Below, piece by piece: positions 20,601 to 29,658 of a stretch of DNA of 64,000 nucleotides. The notes beneath the pieces were generated by a model, which searched no databases, was not told the origin of the DNA, and saw nothing but the letters and a program-made list of their open reading frames with translations. The stretch spans positions 1 through 64,000 of the forward strand of contig JAGWOR010000007.1 in NCBI GenBank assembly GCA_028870845.1, read 5' to 3'. Numbering within the stretch: the stretch's first letter is position 1; every line of letters begins with the position of its first letter. A program made the translations under genes and the position numbers. This DNA comes from Gammaproteobacteria bacterium (GTDB taxonomy: Bacteria > Pseudomonadota > Gammaproteobacteria > Natronospirales > REEB76).

Positions 20601-20845
20601 CGCGCATCGACAGCCAGGCGCAGTACATCCAGCGCCGCATCCGTGTCGGCAACGTGTATATCAACCGCAACATCATAGGAGCGGTGGTGGGCGTGCAGCC
20701 CTTTGGCGGACAGGGACTATCGGGAACCGGGCCCAAGGCTGGCGGGCCACATTACATGTTGCGCTTCGCCACGGAGAGAACGATAACCATCAATACCGCT
20801 GCTGTGGGTGGCAACACCACGCTGTTATCGATGGGAGACGGTTGA
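17648..20845 (+). CDS. putA: bifunctional proline dehydrogenase/L-glutamate gamma-semialdehyde dehydrogenase
   Basis: Converts proline to glutamate: an FAD-dependent proline dehydrogenase barrel (about residues 170-480, with RLVKGAYWDSEIKRAQERG and VYAPVGNHKDLLPYLVRRLL) followed by an NAD-dependent aldehyde dehydrogenase (about 560-1050). In the latter I see CISPWNFPLAIFTGQ, the Glu of AETGGQNAM and the nucleophilic Cys of SAGQRCSALRV. Length is 1065 residues from ATG 17648 (GGAG 7 nt upstream). It lacks the N-terminal ribbon-helix-helix of E. coli PutA, so it is not expected to repress itself. The frame is open upstream to 17375, but that part overlaps the sulfotransferase-like gene. Confidence 0.96.
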   Translation: MSQPAESRPAPRTAFIFEGETPVLEPLRSAINELNLADETRCVNELLAQAKLDAAARQRIQEQATHLVEAVRSNRSGKGGVEAFLRQYDLSSQEGMVLMCLAEALLRIPDADTADKLIRDKLLSGKWQEHLGESSSLFVNASTWGLMLTGKLIALDRSVEKNLSSYMAKMATRIGEPVIRSAFRQAMRIMGHQFVMGRSIEEALKRAVSQEHRDFRHSYDMLGEAALTARDAQRYFDDYSRAIDIIGASFDKNMNVFAAPGISVKLSALHPRYEYAQRERVMRELVPRLLALAERAARYNMGMTVDAEEADRLDLSLDVFEAVYRSPSLKGWEGFGVAVQAYQKRGIRVIDWLQAMAMARDSKRRMPVRLVKGAYWDSEIKRAQERGLQGYPVFTRKANTDVAYLACARKLMGMRDWLYPMFATHNAHTLASVLEMSGGKPEYEFQRLHGMGEELYSEAMKTGKHQVNCRVYAPVGNHKDLLPYLVRRLLENGSNTSFVNRIIDEKVPVASIVSDPVAEVEALAEKPHPRIPLPADIYGTARRNSRGLNLTDVEVLTRLSRDMEHSMRREWHAAPIVGGKEFDGKQKPSLNPADNSQTVGLIREADADTIRKAVDLAVAAQPAWDRTPAAERARILRRASDLFEEHAAELMALCVREAGKSIPDSLSEVREAVDYLRYYAERAEEDFGKPLRLPGPTGESNELWLQGRGVFVCISPWNFPLAIFTGQMSAALAAGNAVLVKPAEQTSLIGAQAVRLLHAAGVPGDVLHFIPGRGSVVGQNAVADPRIAGVAFTGSTETAKVIHQTLANRDGVIPALIAETGGQNAMLVDSSALPEQVVLDVVSSAFNSAGQRCSALRVLFVQEEIAERVIEVLCGYLDELRIGDPAFIDTDVGPVIDAASKQDLDKHKEWIKTQGKVLRELKLPAACAHGTYVTPMAVELPSLDVLKREVFGPVLHVIRFKSSELDAVIDSINHTGYGLTLGVHSRIDSQAQYIQRRIRVGNVYINRNIIGAVVGVQPFGGQGLSGTGPKAGGPHYMLRFATERTITINTAAVGGNTTLLSMGDG

Positions 20846-21029
20846 CAGGTTATGGTCACCATCTTCTGGTTAGAAGCCACCCAGGAATGATTTGGCTTAG
20901 CTTGATGATTAAGAGCGAATCCAACTGTAATTTGTTAAAATTGACAGGATTTGGTTGCGTATCGCGCGCATCAAGTTAATTTTCCTGCATTACCAAAAAT
21001 TTCATTTAAAGCCAAAGTTAGGATTTAGG

Positions 21030-23354
21030 ATGACAAACCTGAATATCAGCCAGCTTGAGAAAAATTATCCCCATTGGGAAAAACTCAAAGACATGATTGA
21101 TCAATCCATTGATCTCATGTTAAACCTGCGTCAGAGTGGCCATCCTGGAGGCTCGCGTTCCAAAGTCCATATGCTGGTGGCGACCCTGCTTTCCGGGGCC
21201 ATGCGATGGGATATCCGCCACCCGGAAAAGCGCTTCGCCGATCGCTTTGTGCTGGTAGCCGGCCACACAGTGCCATTGGTATACGCGACCCTGGCGGTAT
21301 TCAATGAAGCATTGCGACGGAAATTCAAGACCACCGGCGACACGCGTTATCAGATACCCGGTGAAGCGGTGTATTGGGAAGACCTGCTCAGATTCCGCCA
21401 TAACGGCGGTTTAGCCGGTCATGCGGAAATGTCCGGAAAAACACTTTTCTTTAAGTTCAATACCGGGCCATCCGGTCATGGTTCACCTGCCGCAGCGGGA
21501 GAAGCGGCTGCCCTGAAGTTGGCCGGTTTGGATGATGTAAAAGTATTTGCAATTGAAGGCGAAGGTGGGGCCACCACCGGTGCAACCCATGAAACGATGA
21601 ATTCAGCCTGGGGTTTGGGACTTGATAATTTGTATTACCTGTTGGACTGGAATGATTACGGTATCGATAACCGGCCATTTAGCAGCGTGGTGTATGGATC
21701 TCCCCAGGATTGGTTCGGTTCCCACGGTTTCCGCGTATTCGGCGCTGAAAACGGCATGGATTGGCCTGATGTGACCGCTGCCCTAGTGGCAACCATGAAC
21801 ACCGAAAATCCCGACCAGCAGCCCAATGTCACCTGGTTTAAGACACGCAAGGGGCGGGGGTATGAGGTCTACGATAATAAATCCCACGGAACACCGCATA
21901 AATTCAACAGTGATTTGTTCTGGAAGACCAAAAAAGCGTTCACAGATAAATACGGGATCAGCTTTGAAGGTTTTGGCGCCACCGGACCGGATGAGCAACA
22001 AGCCCGTCTGAAACAGACGGCCGCCAATTATGAAAAAGTATTTTCACTCTACGATGATCCAAGCTTTTTGGATTATGTGGCAGATACACTGGTAGAAATT
22101 GGTGATTCGGTCCCCGCGGAAAAAACCACGGCGTACTTCAATTTCACAAAGAATCCGTTCAAGGATCCCGTGCTGACCGATTATAAAAATTACCCTCCGG
22201 AATTATTTGAAAATCCCGGTGAAAAACAACCCAATCGGGCCGGATTTTCAAAATTTGGCGCCTGGATTAATGCCTATGCCTATCAGAAATATGGCCGGCC
22301 GCTGGTCATTGCCATGTCGGCAGATCTGGCGGACTCCACCAATATTTCGGGATTCGCAAAAGCGTTCGGGGACTTTGCGGGATTGGGATTTTACGACCGG
22401 GTGCATAACCGGAAAGGCTGTCTGCTTCCCCAGGGGATCACTGAATTTGCCAATGCCGGAATTTCGGCTGGAATCGCCACGGTGAATCTGAGCGACAAGC
22501 CATTTGAAGAATTCAACGGTTATTATGCGGCTGCCTCCACCTACGGTTCATTTTCCTACTTGAAATACGGGCTCATGCGCCTGTTCAGCCAGGTTGCCCA
22601 GGACTCAGAAATCAAGGTTGGCAAGGTGATCTGGGTGGCGGGCCACTCCGGTCCTGAAACTGCGGAGGACTCACGCACCCACTTTGGCGTATTTTCACCG
22701 GCAGTGACCCAGCTTTTCCCGGAGGGACAGATAATCAATCTGTACCCCTGGGAGCACAATGAAGTCGCCCCAATGCTGGGTGCCGCACTGGCCACCGAAG
22801 TGCCCATAATCGCCCTGCATTTGACACGGCCAGCGGTTGAAATTCCTGATCGAAAAGCCTTGGGAATGGGCTCGTACCTGGATGCTGCAAAAGGCGCTTA
22901 CTTGATTCGTGATTATAAAAAGGGATTGCCCAAAATGGGCTGTATATTCGTTCAGGGAACGAGTACAACTGCGAATGTAATCAAGATCCTGCCCAAACTG
23001 GATGAATCCGGTATCAATGTGAAAATAATCGCTGCGGTGAGTCCGGAATTGTTTGCCCGTCAACCGCAAGCCTACCGGCAGCAGATAGTGTCAGTCAGTG
23101 ACTGGATGAATTCCACGGTGATTACCAATGGTGCGCGGCGCACCATGCATGACTGGCTGGCAAACAAAATCGCCGAGGAATACGCCCTTTCCTCTGACTG
23201 GGATAACCGCTGGCGAACCGGCGGTTCCGTGGACGAAATTTGTGATGAAGCCCATATCTCGCCAGCCTGGATTCTCAAGGGCGTCCAACGCTTCGCCAGC
23301 GAACACGAAGAGCGTCTCAGTAGGCTGCGTAAGATGGTGGAGCAAATCAGCTAA
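21030..23354 (+). CDS. divergent transketolase-like ThDP enzyme
   Basis: 774 residues with both transketolase halves: an N-terminal ThDP domain (LNLRQSGHPGGSRSKVHM, GPSGHGSPAAAGEAAALK, EGEGGATTGATHETMNSAWG) and a C-terminal pyrimidine/transketolase-C part (SADLADSTNISGFAK, QGITEFANAGISAG with the expected Glu, HSGPETAEDSRTHFG). The canonical GDG of the ThDP motif reads GEG, the NN end reads WND, and about 100 residues are extra relative to ordinary transketolase. Function cannot be assumed to be the pentose phosphate reaction. Base composition is clearly lower in GC than in putA next door, suggesting transfer. ATG 21030 has AGGA 6 nt upstream. Confidence 0.75.
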   Translation: MTNLNISQLEKNYPHWEKLKDMIDQSIDLMLNLRQSGHPGGSRSKVHMLVATLLSGAMRWDIRHPEKRFADRFVLVAGHTVPLVYATLAVFNEALRRKFKTTGDTRYQIPGEAVYWEDLLRFRHNGGLAGHAEMSGKTLFFKFNTGPSGHGSPAAAGEAAALKLAGLDDVKVFAIEGEGGATTGATHETMNSAWGLGLDNLYYLLDWNDYGIDNRPFSSVVYGSPQDWFGSHGFRVFGAENGMDWPDVTAALVATMNTENPDQQPNVTWFKTRKGRGYEVYDNKSHGTPHKFNSDLFWKTKKAFTDKYGISFEGFGATGPDEQQARLKQTAANYEKVFSLYDDPSFLDYVADTLVEIGDSVPAEKTTAYFNFTKNPFKDPVLTDYKNYPPELFENPGEKQPNRAGFSKFGAWINAYAYQKYGRPLVIAMSADLADSTNISGFAKAFGDFAGLGFYDRVHNRKGCLLPQGITEFANAGISAGIATVNLSDKPFEEFNGYYAAASTYGSFSYLKYGLMRLFSQVAQDSEIKVGKVIWVAGHSGPETAEDSRTHFGVFSPAVTQLFPEGQIINLYPWEHNEVAPMLGAALATEVPIIALHLTRPAVEIPDRKALGMGSYLDAAKGAYLIRDYKKGLPKMGCIFVQGTSTTANVIKILPKLDESGINVKIIAAVSPELFARQPQAYRQQIVSVSDWMNSTVITNGARRTMHDWLANKIAEEYALSSDWDNRWRTGGSVDEICDEAHISPAWILKGVQRFASEHEERLSRLRKMVEQIS

Positions 23355-23500
23355 GGAAGACGGTTACAAACGAAGGTTTCACAATAAAATGATTGGATTA
23401 ACGATCATATCCACAACTCCGGCTTCCATAAATGGCATGCATTAGTAAATATTGCTGAGTAAGCCGGCGGATCTGGTTGCCATGTATAAAGAGGTTCAAT

Positions 23501-24697
23501 ATGCGAAAATTTTCAAAACGGTTTGGCCGGCTTGGTACTGAAACTGCATTTGCCGTGGGCGCCGATGCGGCCGCTTGGGCGTCGCAAGGCAATACCGTCT
23601 ATCCGTTTCATTTGGGAGACATTAATCTTCCCACGCCAAAGCATATTGTCGAGGCAGCCATGGCTGCCATCAAAGCCGGTAAAACCGGTTATGCACCCGG
23701 TGCGGGCATTATGCCATTACGGGAAAAACTAGCGGAAAATGTGGGAATCGATCGGGGTGTCCAGTACGCAGCTGAAAATGTTTCGATCCAACCAGGCGGA
23801 AAACCGGTAATCGGCAAATTTTTGGGCGTACTCCTATCTGAAGGCGATGAGGTCTTGTATCCCAACCCCGGCTATCCCATTTACGAATCGCAGATCGAAT
23901 ATCTGGACGGCAAGGCGCTGCCCTATGGGTTTACGCCTGTTGCCGGTGGTTTTGCCATCAATCGGGAAGAAATCGAACGCCAGATTACCGACAAAACCGT
24001 CGCCATCATCTATAACAATTATCAGAACCCGATCGGCGCAGAATCTTCCGCTGAAGAGATGCAGTATATTGCTGATCTGGCGATTAAACATGATCTTTGG
24101 GTCCTGTCGGACGAAGCTTATTTCGATATTCGCTATGGCGGAAAAAGCGAGAGTATCGTGTCTTTGCCCGGGATGCGGGAACGCACGGTCATTCTGTATA
24201 CATTTTCCAAAAAATTTGCCATGACCGGTTGGCGTTTGGGGGCTGCTATTGGACCGTCTGATTTTATATCCGGGATTTCAAAATTTAATACCAACTATGA
24301 ATCCTGTTCAAACCATTTTGTTCAATACGCCGGTATAGCCTGTTTAACCGGACCGCAAGATCCGCAACTGGCGATCATTAAAGAACTGCGCCAACGCCGG
24401 GATGCGCTGGTTAATGCGCTGCAAGATATCAATGGTGTCAAGGTTTCCAAACCGAATACCACCTTTTACTTGTTTCCTGACGTGACGGAAATATACCAAC
24501 GCAAGGGCTATACCAGTTCAGCCGCATTTCGCAAGGATGCTTTGGAAAAAACCGGCGTGTCCTTCTGCTCACGTGAGCATTTTGGACGACGCCTGCCGAC
24601 TGAAAACAAGATATTTGTGCGATTTGCCTATTCTGGAATCAATGTGCCTCAAATTGAGGAAGGACTGGCTAAACTCAAAGTCTTTTGGGAATCGTAG
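23501..24697 (+). CDS. class I/II PLP aminotransferase
   Basis: Fold type I aminotransferase of 398 residues. TVYPFHLGDINLPTPKHIVEA, TGYAPGAGIMPLREKLA, VLYPNPGYPIYESQIEYLDG, NNYQNPIGAESS, VLSDEAYFDIRYGG and the PLP-lysine block YTFSKKFAMTGWRLG (Lys near residue 236) are all intact, as is a C-terminal FVRFAYSG Arg. It is an aspartate/aromatic aminotransferase relative without a clear substrate. It shares the low GC of the preceding transketolase-like gene, 146 bp away, and the two probably moved together and act in one pathway. ATG 23501 follows AGAGG. Confidence 0.85.
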   Translation: MRKFSKRFGRLGTETAFAVGADAAAWASQGNTVYPFHLGDINLPTPKHIVEAAMAAIKAGKTGYAPGAGIMPLREKLAENVGIDRGVQYAAENVSIQPGGKPVIGKFLGVLLSEGDEVLYPNPGYPIYESQIEYLDGKALPYGFTPVAGGFAINREEIERQITDKTVAIIYNNYQNPIGAESSAEEMQYIADLAIKHDLWVLSDEAYFDIRYGGKSESIVSLPGMRERTVILYTFSKKFAMTGWRLGAAIGPSDFISGISKFNTNYESCSNHFVQYAGIACLTGPQDPQLAIIKELRQRRDALVNALQDINGVKVSKPNTTFYLFPDVTEIYQRKGYTSSAAFRKDALEKTGVSFCSREHFGRRLPTENKIFVRFAYSGINVPQIEEGLAKLKVFWES

Positions 24698-24870
24698 TGA
24701 AAAGCGAATCAGTTCATTCAAAATATATGCCGCCGAGCTTTGTCATTCAATTTCAAAACTGGGTGCAAATGCCCGGGCGAATCCGCCGCTGATATCAGCA
24801 AGACATATAACCCCGGGTTGACTGGCCTGAGATTATCCCACCGGGTGCTCCAAGCGATGCGGCGGCGGCA

Positions 24871-24899
24871 TTGACGTATATACCATAGGGGGGTATAGT
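24871..24899 (+). promoter_or_regulatory. csoR-copA promoter with embedded CsoR operator
   Basis: TTGACG (24871-24876), a 17-bp spacer and TATAGT (24894-24899) form a near-consensus promoter. The spacer and -10 carry the pseudo-palindrome ATACCATAGGGGGGTATAGT, which closely resembles the CsoR sites of copper operons (TACC...GGGGGTA). Apo-CsoR bound here would block RNA polymerase, and Cu(I) would release it. The expected transcription start (about 24906) is almost at the csoR ATG. Confidence 0.85.
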
Positions 24900-24907
24900 A
24901 TGCAGTC

Positions 24908-25186
24908 ATGCCGCATACCAGCCACCGACAGCAGCTTCCCCGGCTGAAGCGCATCCAGGGCCAGGTCGCCGGCCTGTTGCGCATGGTCGAACAGGAACGC
25001 TACTGCGCCGATATCCTCACCCAACTGCGCGCCGTGCAGGCGGCGTTGCGCAGCGCCGAGCAGGAGATTCTCAAGGGCCATATCGAGCACTGTGTGGCGG
25101 ATGCCATCGACAGCGGCGATCAGCGCAAGCGCCAGGCCAAACTTTCCGAGCTATACGACATCCTCAAGCGATTCGGCTCATCCTGA
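24908..25186 (+). CDS. csoR: copper-sensing transcriptional repressor CsoR
   Basis: 92-residue all-helical DUF156 repressor. Cys33, His58 and Cys62 (RYCADIL, KGHIEHCV) have exactly the spacing of the Cu(I) ligands Cys36-His61-Cys65 in Mycobacterium CsoR, which favours copper over nickel or formaldehyde sensing. The N-terminal RLKRIQGQVAGLLRMVE is the family DNA-binding signature. It is followed after 54 bp by copA and has its own operator upstream. No Shine-Dalgarno precedes ATG 24908 and the promoter is only about 8 bp away, so the message may be leaderless. Confidence 0.92.
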   Translation: MPHTSHRQQLPRLKRIQGQVAGLLRMVEQERYCADILTQLRAVQAALRSAEQEILKGHIEHCVADAIDSGDQRKRQAKLSELYDILKRFGSS

Positions 25187-25240
25187 ACCTTGCCCTGAAG
25201 TCCGGCAGGTATCATCCGGGCGCGAAGGACGGAGGATCCC

Positions 25241-27718
25241 ATGCCGCACGATTGCAATCACACCATAAACCAGAAGGCTAAAGACCCGGTTTGCGGCATG
25301 CAGGTGGATATCGCGCATGCGTCCGTGAAAGCGGATCACGGAGGCCAAACCTGGTACTTCTGCTGCCAGGGCTGCCGGGAGAAATTCCTGTCGGAACCGG
25401 AAAAATATCTGTCCAATGTGCCGCGTCCCGTAACTAGCCTGCACCAGCATTCGGCACAAACGCAGGCTTCGGCGGCCCGGGTTACTGCTTCGGCATCCAT
25501 GTACACCTGCCCGATGCATCCGGAGGTCAACCAGGATCATCCAGGTAGCTGTCCAAAATGCGGTATGGCCTTGGAACCGGTGATGCCTGTCGTAGACGCC
25601 ACCCGCCAGCAGTGGACTTGCCCCATGCACCCCGAGGTGATTCAGGATAAGCCTGGAGCCTGTCCCAAATGCGGTATGGCGCTGGAGCCCATGCAGATTT
25701 CACAGAAGCCACCGCAGGATCCGGAGTTGCGCAAGATGACATTGCGCTTGTGGATCGGAGCATTGTTGACCTTGCCGCTCATGGTGATCGCCATGCGTGG
25801 CTGGTTGTTGCATCCCTGGCTGGGCAAATTGTCCTCCGTTACATGGAACTGGAGCGAATTTGTTTTGTCTGCGCCCGTGGTGTTGTGGGCCGGCTGGCCG
25901 TTTTTCCAGCGCGCCTGGCAGTCGTTGATTAATCGCAGCTTGAATATGTACACGCTGATCAGCCTGGGGGTGTCGGTTTCTTTCGTCTACAGTCTGCTGG
26001 TATTGATGTTTCCCGGGCTGATTCCGGCGAGTTTTCGCGGCGCCGATGGCAGTTTGCCGGTGTATTTCGAAGCGGCCGCAGCCATAACCACGCTGGTCTT
26101 ATTGGGTGAAGTTCTGCAGATGCACGCCATGCATTCCACATCGGCGGCCATCCGCGGGCTTATGGAGCTGGCCCCGCCCACGGCCCACCGCATTGCTGGT
26201 GGTGTTGAGCAGGATGTGCCACTTTCCCGGGTGCAGGTGGGCGACAGCCTGCGGGTCAGGGCAGGCGAGCACGTGCCCGTGGACGGCGCGATCATCCAGG
26301 GTTCCAGTCATGTGGATGAATCCATGCTCACCGGCGAACCTCTGCCGGTGGCAAAGAACACCAACGCGGCTGTGCGTGCCGGTACCCTAAACGGCGATGG
26401 CAGTTTTGTGATGCGCGCAGAGCGGGTGGGAGCCGACACGTTGCTGGCGCGCATCGTGGCGCAGGTGGCCACGGCGCAACGCAGCCGCGCCCCGATACAG
26501 TCCCTGGCAGACCGGGTATCCGCCTGGTTCGTGCCGATAGTGGTTGGCGTCGCGGTGCTGACCTTTTGGTTCTGGTACCTGGCGGGGCCGGCTCCGCAGT
26601 TTGCTCATGCTTTGGTGAACGCAGTGGCAGTGCTCATTATTGCCTGCCCGTGTGCCCTGGGTTTGGCCACACCGGTATCGATCACCGTGGCCATGGGCAG
26701 GGGAGCTCAGTCCGGAGTGCTATTCCGGGACGCCGCTGCACTGGAACGCCTGCGCGATGTGGATACCTTGCTGGTGGACAAGACCGGTACCTTGACCGAG
26801 GGAAAACCGAAAGTCGTGGCGCTAGAAACCACCGGCAACAGCACCAACGAAAGCGAGCTGCTGCGGCTGGCGGCAACGCTGGAAACCGGCAGCCTGCATC
26901 CACTGGCAGCCGCGATTACCAGCGCAGCCAGGGAACGCGGTATCGCGGCGGGGTACGTCTCGCAATTCAATTCCATCACCGGTCAGGGCATCACTGGCAT
27001 GGTGGAGGGCAGGCCGGTGGCCATAGGCAATGAAAAAATGCTGCAGGAATTCAAAGCAGACACCGGCACATTGGCGGGTAAGGTACAGTCGCGGCGCGCG
27101 CAGGGTGCCATGATCGCGTATGTGCTTGTTGACCGGCGACTTGCCGGCTTCATCGCCATCGCTGATCCGATCCGTGACAGCGCGCTGCACATACTCAGGC
27201 AGCTGCGGCAGGCGGGCCTGAATATCCATATGCTCACCGGCGATCATGAAACCACCGCGCGGTATGTGGCCGGGCAACTGGGAATCGAGTCCTATCAGGC
27301 GGGCGTCAGCCCCGAGGGTAAGCTGGAGGCGGTGAAGAAGTTGCAGGCCGCAGGTGCCAAGGTGGCCATGACCGGCGATGGCATCAACGATGCCCCGGCG
27401 CTGGCATCAGCGGATGTGGGCATCGCCATGGGCACGGGCGCCGACATCGCCATGCAGACCGCAGCGGTGACGTTGGTGAGCGGCGGTTTGACCGGACTGG
27501 TGCGCGCGCGACGGCTGTCACAGGCCACGGTGCGTAATATCCGCCAGAACCTGTTCTGGGCATTCGCTTATAACAGCCTGGGTATCCCACTGGCCGCCGG
27601 GGTGTTATACCCGTTTTTCGGACTGCTGCTGTCGCCCATGATCGCAGCCGCGGCCATGTCGTTCAGTTCCGTTTCAGTGGTTGCCAATGCACTGAGACTG
27701 CGCTTGGCCAGACTGTGA
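25241..27718 (+). CDS. copA: Cu(I)-exporting P1B-type ATPase with YHS and two heavy-metal-binding domains
   Basis: 825-residue copper efflux pump of the inner membrane. The N-terminus is unusual: a YHS domain (DPVCGMQVD to WYFCCQGCREKFL, residues 15-57), then two copies of the short metal-binding module CPMHPEV-X10-CPKCGMALEP (residues 90-113 and 127-150), in place of classic MXCXXC HMA domains. Then come membrane helices, the actuator loop (HVDESMLTGEPLPV), the CPC transport motif in IIACPCALGLATP, phosphorylation DKTGTLTEGKPKV, the SLHPLAAAI His-Pro motif and MTGDGINDAPALA. GGAGG precedes ATG 25241. Cotranscribed with csoR. Confidence 0.95.
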   Translation: MPHDCNHTINQKAKDPVCGMQVDIAHASVKADHGGQTWYFCCQGCREKFLSEPEKYLSNVPRPVTSLHQHSAQTQASAARVTASASMYTCPMHPEVNQDHPGSCPKCGMALEPVMPVVDATRQQWTCPMHPEVIQDKPGACPKCGMALEPMQISQKPPQDPELRKMTLRLWIGALLTLPLMVIAMRGWLLHPWLGKLSSVTWNWSEFVLSAPVVLWAGWPFFQRAWQSLINRSLNMYTLISLGVSVSFVYSLLVLMFPGLIPASFRGADGSLPVYFEAAAAITTLVLLGEVLQMHAMHSTSAAIRGLMELAPPTAHRIAGGVEQDVPLSRVQVGDSLRVRAGEHVPVDGAIIQGSSHVDESMLTGEPLPVAKNTNAAVRAGTLNGDGSFVMRAERVGADTLLARIVAQVATAQRSRAPIQSLADRVSAWFVPIVVGVAVLTFWFWYLAGPAPQFAHALVNAVAVLIIACPCALGLATPVSITVAMGRGAQSGVLFRDAAALERLRDVDTLLVDKTGTLTEGKPKVVALETTGNSTNESELLRLAATLETGSLHPLAAAITSAARERGIAAGYVSQFNSITGQGITGMVEGRPVAIGNEKMLQEFKADTGTLAGKVQSRRAQGAMIAYVLVDRRLAGFIAIADPIRDSALHILRQLRQAGLNIHMLTGDHETTARYVAGQLGIESYQAGVSPEGKLEAVKKLQAAGAKVAMTGDGINDAPALASADVGIAMGTGADIAMQTAAVTLVSGGLTGLVRARRLSQATVRNIRQNLFWAFAYNSLGIPLAAGVLYPFFGLLLSPMIAAAAMSFSSVSVVANALRLRLARL

Positions 27719-27815
27719 AATATCCGGCGGTTTGCTATCTTGTTACCCCCGCTCGCGAACTAAGCGTCGCCTGCTTTCTCTAAGCAGATTGTGAACTATT
27801 CTGGAGGACAAACTG

Positions 27816-28805
<990 letters not shown>

Positions 28806-28822
28806 ACATTAAAAAGGCAGCT

Positions 28823-29482
28823 ATGGACAAATTCATATTCATCACCGGCAACAAGGCCTATTCATCCTGGTCACTGCGTGGCTGGCTGGGTTTGCGCGCC
28901 GCCGGCGTGGACTTTGAGGAACTCATGGTTCCGCTGTACGTACCGGGTTACAAAACCATCCTGCTGGAGCATTCGCCCTCCGGCAAGGTACCGGTGTTGA
29001 AACACGGAAAGCGGGTGATCTGGGATTCGCTCGCCATCTGTGAATATCTGGCCGAAATGTTTCCCAAGGCAGGGCTGTGGCCTGAAGACCGAAGCGCAAG
29101 GGCTTTGGCGCGTTCGGTGAGCGCCGAGATGCATTCCGGGTTTTCCGCCATCCGTTCTGCCATGCCGTTCAATTGCCGTGCCAAGGGCAGGCGCGCGCAA
29201 GGCAGCCAGGCGCTGGAAGACGAGATCGGGCGGGTACAGCAGCTTTGGCTGCAATGCCATGAACATCATGGAAGGCAGGGGCCTTGGCTGTTCGGACACT
29301 TCACCGTGGCGGATTGCATGTATGTGCCTGTGGCGCTTCGATTTGTCACCTATGGGGTACCGCTGGAAACCCATGCACAGGCCTATGTGGAAACAGTTTT
29401 GCAGCATGCGCCGGTTCAGGAGTGGATGGCAAACGCCGAGCATGAAAAAGCGGTTATTCCAAGCAGCGAGGTTGGTGGCTGA
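28823..29482 (+). CDS. glutathione S-transferase family protein
   Basis: 219 residues with an N-terminal thioredoxin-like domain (NKAYSSWSLRGWLGLRAAG, SGKVPVLKHGKRVIWDSLAICEYLAE, the glutathione-binding Val-Pro and Ser contexts) and a C-terminal helical domain (WLFGHFTVADCMYVPVALRF, with the N-capping-box-like FTVADC). The serine in the SSWSLR motif is the likely catalytic position. AAGG precedes the ATG. Probably cotranscribed with the aldo/keto reductase. Confidence 0.9.
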   Translation: MDKFIFITGNKAYSSWSLRGWLGLRAAGVDFEELMVPLYVPGYKTILLEHSPSGKVPVLKHGKRVIWDSLAICEYLAEMFPKAGLWPEDRSARALARSVSAEMHSGFSAIRSAMPFNCRAKGRRAQGSQALEDEIGRVQQLWLQCHEHHGRQGPWLFGHFTVADCMYVPVALRFVTYGVPLETHAQAYVETVLQHAPVQEWMANAEHEKAVIPSSEVGG

Positions 29483-29597
29483 CGGGCCTTCAATGCGCCG
29501 ACTACCCGGGCACGAACCGTGTTTTAACTGCCTTGACAGGCAGGGCGGCTATGTACGGAGATAAAACCTGCGCATTGTTTGGACATAAGTTGCCTGC

Positions 29598-29625
29598 TTG
29601 ACGGATGTCGAAAAATAACTATACT
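29598..29625 (+). promoter_or_regulatory. lexA promoter
   Basis: TTGACG at 29598-29603, 16-bp spacer, TATACT at 29620-29625. The -10 element overlaps the first half of the SOS box, so LexA binding would block its own transcription. Transcription should begin near 29632. Confidence 0.75.
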
Positions 29626-29639
29626 GTTTTTACATACAG
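29624..29639 (+). promoter_or_regulatory. SOS box (LexA operator)
   Basis: Exact CTGT-N8-ACAG with the AT-rich interior TTTTACAT, inside the extended form TACTGT...ACAGTT. It matches the E. coli-type LexA site perfectly at the invariant bases and overlaps the lexA promoter, as expected for autoregulation. Confidence 0.93.
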
Positions 29640-29658
29640 TTCCCAGGTACACAGCAAC

